A stretch of 7,603 nucleotides of DNA from Candidatus Woesearchaeota archaeon (lineage in GTDB: Archaea; Nanobdellota; Nanobdellia; Woesearchaeales; JASKKU01). The DNA lies in NCBI GenBank assembly GCA_011045925.1, contig DSBS01000058.1, positions 1 through 7,603 of the forward strand, given 5' to 3'. Both the position numbers and the translations under genes were made by a program. The notes below the pieces were generated by a model, which was given only the letters and a program-made list of their open reading frames with translations, searched no databases and was not told where the DNA came from. Within the stretch, counting starts at the first letter, position 1, and the number at the start of each line of letters is the position of its first letter. Of this stretch, positions 1 through 5,016 are shown one piece after another.

Positions 1-153
1 ATACAATATGCCCCCTCAGAAAACCCAGAGCAAGAAGTTAAGGCAGAGCTTTGCAGTGTTATTAAAAAGTACTTTAATGAGCTGGAAGTCCAGCGGATGG
101 GAAAATTCAGGGCCCTGAAATCAATCGGAGAGCAGGGATTTAAGATTCTGTGA
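1..153 (+). CDS. C-terminal fragment of an unrecognised protein
   Basis: Frame 1 is open from the first base of the window to a TGA at 151-153, giving the last 50 residues of a protein whose start lies to the left. The peptide is hydrophilic and looks helical, with alternating charged and hydrophobic residues (for example KKYFNELEVQRMGKF and ALKSIGEQGFKIL). Codon use resembles the neighbours (AAG, GAG, AGG, GGA), which argues for real coding sequence. I do not recognise the family. The last 33 bases overlap, tail to tail, the end of the mre11-like gene on the other strand. It occupies the place where rad50 or nurA would sit in a canonical herA-mre11 cluster, but it is on the opposite strand, so it is not part of that transcript. 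Confidence 0.65.
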   Translation: MQYAPSENPEQEVKAELCSVIKKYFNELEVQRMGKFRALKSIGEQGFKIL

Positions 154-1350
154 AAGCCTTTCCTGAAACTGCTTTTCCTTTTCTAATTCAGACTTGTCCA
201 GGGAAAGCACAGAAATCAAAGACTTGATGAAAATCCTTTCCTTTTCCTTGTCATCAAAAAGCTTTCCAAGATTAGAGTCAATAATGTCTTTTTCAATCTC
301 CTCAGGCGTTCTGTTTTCTACAAACATCTCTTTAAATTCCGACGACTCAAGCTTAGAAGTGCTCCTCATTACAAAAAAAGCTGATTTTTTTTCAGCTGTT
401 TTTGAGAAGCTTGAAAACTCAATTCCCTTTAATGAGCCAGAAATCTTTCCGTAAAAGCTCATCAGGACAATAGTATCAAAAAACTCCTCGCCTTCTATGG
501 CAGAAAAGACCTCAGCATTGATTTCCTCGGGATTTTTCCCATTGCAATCAAAGTCAAAGCACCTTACATTTTTCAGCATAATCTTTACCCTTTCTAAAGA
601 AACCGGGCTTCCGCCTGAATCCTTTTCATCGACATTCGCGATAAAAAAACCCCCTGAAACAAGGGTCTTAAGCTCATCAAACCCTGACGGAAAAAGGGGT
701 CCGGGGTAAACAAATAGGCCATAGCCTTCCATATCTTTTTCATCTACATAATGCACATGGCCGCCGGCATAGTAATCAAAGCCCCGGGGAAACAAGGACA
801 AGGGCATGCCTGAAATTTTTGAGAAGCGCTTTGGAAGAAGCTCTGACACTGCGTTGTGAAACATAAAAATCCTGAAGCCGCCTTCTTTTTCAAGAAGGCT
901 CCTGTCCAGGCTTTGGTAAAGCTCGCTGTCCAGCGCATTTCTTTTCCCTAGAAGGCCTGTAATTTTTGCTCCTGTTTTTTCATCAAGCAAAAAATCCAGC
1001 CTAATCTTTTCTGAATCAGAGCCTGCAAGCCGAGTTGCATTATTAATCAAGCCTATTCCTGACAAGATTCTTAAAAAAGTCTTGTTGCTAGCAGAAAAGT
1101 CATGGCTTCCGGCAATCAGATAAACCTCTATGCTGTTTTGCCTAAGCTTCTGCAAAGACCTGATTGTCCTCTCAAGAAGCTCAATGTCAGGCAGGGGGGT
1201 GTTGAAAAGGTCCCCGCAAATCAGGACGAAATCAACCTTTTTATCAATGCAGATGCTGCATGCTTTCTCAAATGCAAGAATGCTAAGCTCCCTCATAGAA
1301 GGATTGCTCCATGACCCAATGTGGCAGTCCGCCATATGCGCAAATCTCAT
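121..1350 (-). CDS. mre11: Mre11/SbcD-like DNA repair exonuclease
   Basis: Predicted metallophosphoesterase nuclease (409 aa) that, with Rad50, processes DNA double-strand ends. The metal-binding motifs occur in order: D8-x-H10 in ADCHIG, G46-D47-L48-F49, G81-S82-H83-D84, H165-N166, and G197-H198-V199-H200, followed by YPGPLFPSGFDE (215-226), which closes the phosphoesterase core as in Mre11/SbcD. Residues ~270-409 are a charged, helix-rich tail where Mre11 proteins carry the capping domain and Rad50-binding helices. The third motif is usually GNHD; here Asn is Ser. I chose ATG at 1350 because families of this type begin MRFAH; a TTG seven codons upstream (1371) is less likely. It follows herA on the same strand with a 54-base gap, so the two are probably co-transcribed, although a T-rich element (TTTATTTT, 1377-1384) could be a separate promoter. 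Its stop overlaps the convergent gene by 33 bases. The family is well supported; Mre11 versus a more distant paralogue is less certain. Confidence 0.88.
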   Translation of the reverse strand: MRFAHMADCHIGSWSNPSMRELSILAFEKACSICIDKKVDFVLICGDLFNTPLPDIELLERTIRSLQKLRQNSIEVYLIAGSHDFSASNKTFLRILSGIGLINNATRLAGSDSEKIRLDFLLDEKTGAKITGLLGKRNALDSELYQSLDRSLLEKEGGFRIFMFHNAVSELLPKRFSKISGMPLSLFPRGFDYYAGGHVHYVDEKDMEGYGLFVYPGPLFPSGFDELKTLVSGGFFIANVDEKDSGGSPVSLERVKIMLKNVRCFDFDCNGKNPEEINAEVFSAIEGEEFFDTIVLMSFYGKISGSLKGIEFSSFSKTAEKKSAFFVMRSTSKLESSEFKEMFVENRTPEEIEKDIIDSNLGKLFDDKEKERIFIKSLISVLSLDKSELEKEKQFQERLSQNLKSLLSD

Positions 1351-1404
1351 CTTTTTACAAAGAGTAATCAAAAAGCAAAATAAACCTTTTGATTAGGCTG
1401 TTGA

Positions 1405-2955
1405 TTAAAATAATTCTACATCTTCCTTCCTAAAAGAAAGGCTTTTTTCATTGCTCTCTGGAAGCCCGGCCATGTTCTTTTTTGAAAAAAGAGGGACATT
1501 AACAGGCACAGCAAAGCCCAAAAAGCTTGATGAGACTATTGCTTCTCCTGTTCCAAGCGAGGCTATTGCCCTTTCATCGGTTGAAAGGTCGTTTGAAGAG
1601 GATTCAATTACCGCTGCCCTTTCCGGCTTCATCTCAATTCCCATGAGTATCTTTGTATTCATGTTGGCAAGAATCTCTCTTGGGATCAGCGAAGGAAGCT
1701 GTGTTACTGCATAAAGCCCAATCTTGAATTTCCGCCCTTCCCTGGCAATAGTGTGAAAGATGTTGCTTCCGGACTTCAGCACTTCCCTTCCAAGAACACG
1801 GGGGGCTTCTTCCAGAACAATTACAGCCTGCGGCTTCTGCTTAAGCGTGCCTTTCTTCTTATAATGCTTATGCCTTGAAAAAAGAAGGTTTGCAACCATT
1901 GAGCCAACAAGTATTTCCTGCTGGCTTGAAATGTTAGAGCTGTCTATTATCACCTTTCTGCCCTGCTCAATAAAATCACAGATGTCGCTGACTGTGCTTT
2001 CAAAGCCATCAAAAGAAAAAATGCCCTCGCACGTAATCCTGCCATTTGCCACAAAAACATCCAAAAGATTTAGCAGCCTTCTTTTAATCACAGAAAAAGT
2101 GCCCGGCTGAACATCCGGAAATTCCTGCTGCTCTTTTTCCAATAAAATAAACTCAATCCAGCGATTCCTAAACCTGCTGTAGTAGCGCGCCATTGCCTCA
2201 GCCTGGGCTGATGACCACTCCGAAACGCCCAAGAAATGCTTCGGCTTAAGGCTCTTAATATTAATTCTAAGGCTTCTTGTTCCAGCAGGGCTGTCGTAGT
2301 CAGAGAAATATATTACATTTCTGCCGGGATGGTCTTTTAGCCCAAAGCCAGCCCTGCCATAATATTCGTCATGGGGGTCAAGTATAAGCATTCCAAAACC
2401 AGGGTTTTCAAGAAGATTCCAGAAGATTACAGAAGACAGGTTTGATTTTCCCCTTCCTGTTGTTGCTGCAAGAAGAACATGATGCTGAAAAGTTTTCTGC
2501 GCGTCTATCCTTACCCTGGCCTTAACCTTGGATGAGCCTGACCTTAAAAAGCCTACAAACAAAGGGTTCTCGGGGTTGTTTAAAATTTCTATGTCTTTCT
2601 CTGAAATCCTGGAGAACCTTGAAAGAAGGGGCGGAAGAGACTTTGCTGTCAGCCTTGCCTTTTCAAGCTTGTCATAAACCAAAAGGTTTTTGCATATTGC
2701 AACAGAATAAACCTGGATGCTTTCATCAAAAAGATTTACCCCGAGGTTCTGCTCTAGCTCCATGCCGGACATAAGCTCAAGGTTCTGCTGCGATATCTGG
2801 CTTCCATAACACAAGTCATAAACCTGAAGAAAGAACTTCTGGCTCCCGGTTTCATGTACAAGAATCTCGCCAAGCTGAATGCTGCTGTCTTTCTTAACCC
2901 TCAGCAAAACCTTCTCAAAAGACCCGCCAACAAGCTGACCGACTGACTCCCCCAT
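1405..2955 (-). CDS. herA: HerA-like DNA-translocating ATPase
   Basis: Predicted hexameric FtsK/HerA-class ATPase and DNA translocase (516 aa) that acts with NurA, and alongside Mre11-Rad50, in resecting broken DNA ends. Residues 1-110 form the N-terminal HAS-barrel-like region (MGESVGQLVGGSFEKVLLR). The Walker A loop is A164-TTGRGKS-171, with Ala replacing the usual first Gly. Walker B is LILDPHDEY (190-198), with D193 and E197. A late strand ending LEEAPRVLG (381-389) is followed by the HerA signature IAREGRKFKIGL (403-414), which holds the arginine-finger region, and TQLPS (418-422). Length is typical of the family. The open frame extends 44 codons upstream, but that extension is hydrophobic and atypical; ATG at 2955 gives the standard HerA N-terminus and lies 27 bases below a TATA-like element. 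It is first in a minus-strand pair with mre11. The divergent tRNA-Arg begins 140 bases upstream. Confidence 0.93.
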   Translation of the reverse strand: MGESVGQLVGGSFEKVLLRVKKDSSIQLGEILVHETGSQKFFLQVYDLCYGSQISQQNLELMSGMELEQNLGVNLFDESIQVYSVAICKNLLVYDKLEKARLTAKSLPPLLSRFSRISEKDIEILNNPENPLFVGFLRSGSSKVKARVRIDAQKTFQHHVLLAATTGRGKSNLSSVIFWNLLENPGFGMLILDPHDEYYGRAGFGLKDHPGRNVIYFSDYDSPAGTRSLRINIKSLKPKHFLGVSEWSSAQAEAMARYYSRFRNRWIEFILLEKEQQEFPDVQPGTFSVIKRRLLNLLDVFVANGRITCEGIFSFDGFESTVSDICDFIEQGRKVIIDSSNISSQQEILVGSMVANLLFSRHKHYKKKGTLKQKPQAVIVLEEAPRVLGREVLKSGSNIFHTIAREGRKFKIGLYAVTQLPSLIPREILANMNTKILMGIEMKPERAAVIESSSNDLSTDERAIASLGTGEAIVSSSFLGFAVPVNVPLFSKKNMAGLPESNEKSLSFRKEDVELF

Positions 2956-2977
2956 GGAAAAGAAGCAAGCCTGCTTT

Positions 2978-2986
2978 CTTAAAAAG
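2978..2986 (-). promoter_or_regulatory. TATA-like box for herA
   Basis: On the minus strand the bases read CTTTTTAAG, centred about 27 bases upstream of the herA ATG at 2955. This matches the spacing seen for other genes in the window and suggests a leaderless or nearly leaderless mRNA. The match to a TATA box is moderate, and other AT-rich elements lie further upstream (around 3018-3050). Confidence 0.45.
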
Positions 2987-3070
2987 TTTGTGATTGAGAA
3001 TGCCTGATGAAAGAGCAAATAATAAAAGGAGAAGGCAAACCATATAACTGATAAGCAACAATCAAATCTA

Positions 3071-3090
3071 AAAGCAAGAAAAAGCAAGAA
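3071..3090. repeat. 10-base tandem repeat upstream of tRNA-Arg
   Basis: The unit AAAGCAAGAA occurs twice in exact tandem, ending four bases before the tRNA-Arg 5' end. It would lie in the short tRNA leader or the initiator region. No function can be assigned and chance in AT-rich DNA is possible. Confidence 0.6.
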
Positions 3091-3094
3091 GAAT

Positions 3095-3168
3095 GCCCCG
3101 TTAGTTCAGCCAGGATAGAATGAAACCCTGCGGAGGTTTTGACCCGGGTTCAAATCCCGGACGGGGCG
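3095..3168 (+). tRNA. tRNA-Arg (anticodon GCG)
   Basis: A complete 74-nt cloverleaf. The acceptor stem GCCCCGT/ACGGGGC (3095-3101 with 3161-3167) is a perfect 7 bp. The D arm is GTTC/GAAT with one G-U, and its loop contains GG (3113-3114) followed by A20 (3115), an arginine identity base. The anticodon stem AAACC/GGTTT encloses loop CTGCGGA with anticodon GCG at 3130-3132, which reads CGC. The T arm is CCGGG/CCCGG with loop TTCAAAT. The discriminator is G73 (3168). No intron and no encoded CCA. It is divergent from herA. The TATA box is not obvious: CATATAAC at 3041-3048 is the best match, about 50 bases upstream. Confidence 0.96.
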
Positions 3169-3333
3169 GCTATCCTGCTCCGTTTCCACTAAAGCCAGTT
3201 GAATCTTCCTTTAGCCGATAAAAAGGCAGCCTATTATTGAATGCAGCCTCTAAGAAATACGACTTAACCTTTTCTTCACCATGGCCATTTACGTATAATT
3301 CAAGGGAACAGGGAATTCCTCGCGTATATATAT
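3169..3333. other. Intergenic region without a convincing ORF
   Basis: Between tRNA-Arg and the small gene at 3334 I see no credible coding region on either strand. It holds an inverted repeat, CTAAAG (3189-3194) with CTTTAG (3209-3214), and two direct copies of GCAGCCT (3226-3232 and 3243-3249). A strong TATA sequence lies at the right edge. It could encode a small minus-strand RNA of about 80 nt (see findings). Confidence 0.5.
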
Positions 3334-3335
3334 TT
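3325..3335 (-). promoter_or_regulatory. Strong orphan TATA box
   Basis: On the minus strand the bases read TTAAATATATA, one of the best TATA matches in the window, directly after the TAA stop (3334-3336) of the small upstream gene. Transcription would be expected to start near 3300, but only a 12-codon ORF (ATG at 3288) lies there. A TTTTT run at 3224-3220 could end a short RNA. The element is nearly palindromic, so its direction is uncertain. Confidence 0.4.
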
Positions 3336-3507
3336 AATGAAAAAAACTTGATTTTTTTCCTTCCAAGTCTCGTTTTAAGTTTTCAAACCTCTCATAATGT
3401 CTTGCTTGGTCAGGATTATTTGACTCAAAATCTGAAAGGATTTCAAAATCCAGGTCAACTATAATAACTTTAACCGCATCATCAAGAGAGGAACTTGCAT
3501 TTTCCAT
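3334..3507 (-). CDS. Small acidic protein of unknown function
   Basis: A 57-residue protein starting MENASSSLDDAVKVIIVDLD. It has an N-terminal Ser-rich segment, a short hydrophobic strand (VKVIIVDLDFEIL, about residues 12-24), then a charged helix-prone tail (ARHYERFENLKRDLEGKK) ending SSFFH. There is no signal peptide or membrane helix. I do not recognise the family. The best argument that it is real is the promoter: a TTTATATT box on the minus strand is centred 26 bases upstream of the ATG at 3507, the spacing used by the other leaderless genes here. A GTG five codons upstream (3522) gives MNCFF..., but it lies too close to the TATA box to be transcribed. It sits downstream of the methyltransferase gene on the same strand with its own promoter. 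Confidence 0.55.
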   Translation of the reverse strand: MENASSSLDDAVKVIIVDLDFEILSDFESNNPDQARHYERFENLKRDLEGKKSSFFH

Positions 3508-3528
3508 AAAAAAGCAATTCACATTAAA

Positions 3529-3537
3529 AATATAAAG
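3529..3537 (-). promoter_or_regulatory. TATA box of the small gene at 3507
   Basis: The minus strand reads CTTTATATT, centred about 26 bases upstream of the ATG at 3507, fitting a leaderless transcript and fixing the start choice for this gene. Confidence 0.6.
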
Positions 3538-3565
3538 TTTCTGAATTTTAGCCAGATATAATCTT

Positions 3566-3579
3566 ATAGCTTAAGCTAT
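3566..3579. repeat. 14-bp perfect palindrome spanning the methyltransferase stop codon
   Basis: ATAGCTTAAGCTAT is a perfect inverted repeat without spacer. It contains the TAG stop (3578-3576, minus strand) of the methyltransferase gene and lies about 30 bases upstream of the TATA box of the small gene. It could be a regulator binding site; it has no T-run after it and does not look like a terminator. Its half-site GCTTAA recurs in the palindrome upstream of the lrp gene. Confidence 0.45.
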
Positions 3580-4259
3580 TCAGCCTGCCCCTTAAAAAAC
3601 TTAACATTCTTTCTTGCTTCAGCATAAAGGTTTCCCCCGGATTTTGTTAGCTCGCCTACAAAAAAGCCAGCCTCCATAAGAACCTTCAAAAACCCCTCCC
3701 GGCCAAAGAAAAAATAATGCCTCTTGTACTTGCATCCATCCTTGGTGTAAGTAACTATCGCTTTTTTTTCTGTAATAAAGCTAAACTTGCCTTTTCGCTC
3801 CTGCTCTGCCACATACTTTTTGTCCGGGTGCCAAACACTAAAAAGCACAGAAGAGCCAGGCTTAATAACCCTAAAAATTTCCCTGCATGCAGCAAGCTGA
3901 TCTTGATAATCAAGAAAATGATGCAGGGATGCAATGCAAAGCGCTGCATCAAAAAAACCATCTTCAAAAGGCAGCGAAAGCATGCTGCAAAGCATAGGAT
4001 TAAAGCCTTTTTCCTTAACTAACGCAAGCTGGCCTTGTGAAAAGTCAAGGCCGAACAGGTTATTTGTTTTGAATCCAAGCGAAACTGCAAGCTCAAGGTG
4101 CCTGCCTGTGCCGCACCCCACATCAGCTATCTTGGCTTCAGTTTTGTTGGGAATCCTCTGAAGGAATTCCTTTGCCTTCATGTCAAAGGATCTTCGTCTT
4201 AAATCCCAGTCTTCTGAAATGCTGTTATACGTTTTCCTGTTTTCCTCAGAATGTTCCAC
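3576..4259 (-). CDS. Class I SAM-dependent methyltransferase, Trm9/ALKBH8-like
   Basis: A 227-residue Rossmann-fold methyltransferase. The SAM-binding motif I is DVGCGTG (46-52), the acidic residue ending strand 2 is D72 in GLDFS, and SLPFEDGFFDAAL (95-107) leads into CIASLHHF (108-115), a segment typical of Trm9/ALKBH8-type enzymes that methylate modified wobble uridines in tRNA. Further matches are VIKPGSSVLFSVWHPD (131-146) and the late KRHYFFFGREGFLKVLMEAGF (179-199), like the RYYH-type tail of that group. The start is probably GTG at 4259 (VEHSEENRKTYNSI): it gives the usual N-terminus and lies 27 bases below a TTTATATG box; the longer TTG form (4307) would place the TATA inside the gene. 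It is divergent from the SRP RNA. Methyltransferase fold is near certain; tRNA substrate is inference. Confidence 0.88.
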   Translation of the reverse strand: MEHSEENRKTYNSISEDWDLRRRSFDMKAKEFLQRIPNKTEAKIADVGCGTGRHLELAVSLGFKTNNLFGLDFSQGQLALVKEKGFNPMLCSMLSLPFEDGFFDAALCIASLHHFLDYQDQLAACREIFRVIKPGSSVLFSVWHPDKKYVAEQERKGKFSFITEKKAIVTYTKDGCKYKRHYFFFGREGFLKVLMEAGFFVGELTKSGGNLYAEARKNVKFFKGQAE

Positions 4260-4281
4260 ACTAAAGAAAACAAGCTCAAAG

Positions 4282-4290
4282 CATATAAAG
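4282..4290 (-). promoter_or_regulatory. TATA box of the methyltransferase gene
   Basis: The minus strand reads CTTTATATG, centred about 27 bases above the GTG start at 4259. This decides the start codon and implies a leaderless mRNA beginning with GUG. Confidence 0.62.
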
Positions 4291-4329
4291 ATTTTGAAAC
4301 AATGCAATTGGAAAAGAGGTTCCGCTAAG

Positions 4330-4338
4330 TTTAAATAT
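4330..4338 (+). promoter_or_regulatory. TATA box of the SRP RNA gene
   Basis: TTTAAATAT centred at 4334, about 25-27 bases before the inferred 5' end of the SRP RNA (4358-4361). It lies back to back with the methyltransferase promoter. Confidence 0.65.
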
Positions 4339-4357
4339 GAAGGGGGCTTTTACTTGT

Positions 4358-4635
4358 GTGATGGGCTAGGCCGGGCAGTTAGCCCCTGCCTGTCACTGCA
4401 AACGGGCTATATGGCGGGGCTGAAAATAAGGGAGGCGGCTTTTTGATGCTAATTCCTGCCTGTTTGTCTCGTCGAAGCTCTGCCCTTCGGGACTCCTGGC
4501 TGAGAGAACCAGGTCAGGTCCGGAAGGAAGCAGCCTTAATCCCAATCAGGGGTGCTCAAAGGATACAGGGTGGAGAGGCATTCAGGGCCAACAGGAATTG
4601 GCATTAAGAGTCCACTCCCTTAAGCCCATCACTTT
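4358..4635 (+). ncRNA. ffs: Archaeal signal recognition particle RNA (7S RNA)
   Basis: The RNA scaffold of the signal recognition particle, which targets membrane and secreted proteins through SRP54 and SRP19. The 5' end GTGATGGGCT (4358-4367) pairs perfectly with AGCCCATCAC (4623-4632), forming the terminal helix 1 found in archaeal SRP RNAs. GGGCTAGGCCGGG (4363-4375) and CCCCTGCCTGTCACTG (4383-4398) form the 5' Alu-like domain (helices 2-4). Helix 8 is unmistakable: AGGTCAGGTCCGG followed by AAGGAAGCAGCC (4511-4535), with a GGAA tetraloop (4522-4525) and the asymmetric loop that binds SRP54. Length about 278 nt is usual for archaea. A TATA box lies 25 bases upstream and a T-rich terminator follows. 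The gene symbol is borrowed from the bacterial homologue. Exact ends are approximate by a few bases. Confidence 0.96.
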
Positions 4636-4648
4636 TATTCTTTATTTC
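4633..4648 (+). terminator. T-rich terminator of the SRP RNA
   Basis: TTTTATTCTTTATTTC follows directly after the closing helix of the SRP RNA. Archaeal RNA polymerase stops on such oligo-T stretches without needing a hairpin. Confidence 0.65.
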
Positions 4649-4702
4649 CTGAGAAAAGCGAGAAAAGCATTAGATAAAATTCTTTGAAAAGAAACGTTTC
4701 AG

Positions 4703-4725
4703 GCAAACAGCTCAAGCAAACAGCT
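4703..4725. repeat. Direct repeat across the S17e stop codon
   Basis: GCAAACAGCT occurs at 4703-4712 and 4716-4725 with a 13-base period. The repeat spans the TGA stop (4714-4712) of the S17e gene, so a small tandem duplication may have formed or extended the tail of the gene. Confidence 0.6.
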
Positions 4726-4909
4726 TTTTCTTCTTAATTATCCGTGTAACATATCCGGCAACAGGATTCCTTATCTTTTTAGCTCCTGAGTCAAGAAAGC
4801 CCTCAACCAGCCTTTTGTTTTCATCAAAATTATCTATGAAAACATCAGGATTAGACTTAACTAGCTCAAGTGTTATTCTCTTTACTTTTGATGTTTTTAT
4901 TCTGCCCAT
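4712..4909 (-). CDS. rps17e: 30S ribosomal protein S17e
   Basis: A 65-residue basic protein of the small ribosomal subunit, found in archaea and eukaryotes but not bacteria. The sequence follows the family closely: MGRIKTSKVKRITLELV at the N-terminus, then FDENKRLVEGFL (about 28-39), then KKIRNPVAGYVTRIIKKKK (44-62). Length is typical for the archaeal form. The ATG at 4909 lies 28 bases below a TTTTTAAAC TATA box, so the mRNA is probably leaderless. The gene is convergent with the SRP RNA and divergent from aspS. Its presence is one of the clearest signs that the contig is archaeal. Confidence 0.95.
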   Translation of the reverse strand: MGRIKTSKVKRITLELVKSNPDVFIDNFDENKRLVEGFLDSGAKKIRNPVAGYVTRIIKKKKLFA

Positions 4910-4932
4910 ATGCCTTTAGGGTAAAAAGGCGC

Positions 4933-4941
4933 GTTTAAAAA
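4933..4941 (-). promoter_or_regulatory. TATA box of rps17e
   Basis: The minus strand reads TTTTTAAAC, centred at 4937, 28 bases upstream of the ATG at 4909. Confidence 0.6.
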
Positions 4942-4986
4942 GATTTCTAAATAGTTAAGCCAAAATGGAAAAAAGCTAGGAAAAGC

Positions 4987-4995
4987 TTTTTATAT
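4987..4995 (+). promoter_or_regulatory. TATA box of aspS
   Basis: TTTTTATAT, preceded by purine-rich GGAAAAGC, is centred 26 bases upstream of the ATG at 5017. The layout is a standard archaeal leaderless promoter, although the encoded enzyme is of bacterial type. Confidence 0.65.
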
Positions 4996-5016
4996 CCGGG
5001 GCTTGTAGCTCTAGCC

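Noticed and set aside
1..153. Left-edge gene as an acetyl-CoA carboxylase alpha-type C-terminus (KFRA-like ending)
   Set aside because: The resemblance is limited to a few residues and the enzyme is not expected in this kind of archaeon, so no function is assigned.
2956..3087. 44-codon upstream extension of herA (hydrophobic, could be read as a signal or membrane segment)
   Set aside because: HerA proteins begin near MGESVGQ; the extension has no family match and the TATA-like box lies within it, 27 bases above the ATG at 2955.
3588..4022. Long opposite-strand frames within the methyltransferase, and similar frames in mre11, herA and aspS
   Set aside because: They are shadows of strongly supported genes, with no promoter spacing or family features of their own.
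4260..4307. TTG-initiated N-terminal extension of the methyltransferase
   Set aside because: It would contain the TATA box, and the GTG at 4259 gives the normal N-terminus of the family at the right spacing.
4691..4700. GAAACGTTTC 10-bp palindrome downstream of rps17e
   Set aside because: Short, isolated between two convergent gene ends and without a T-run, so no role could be supported.
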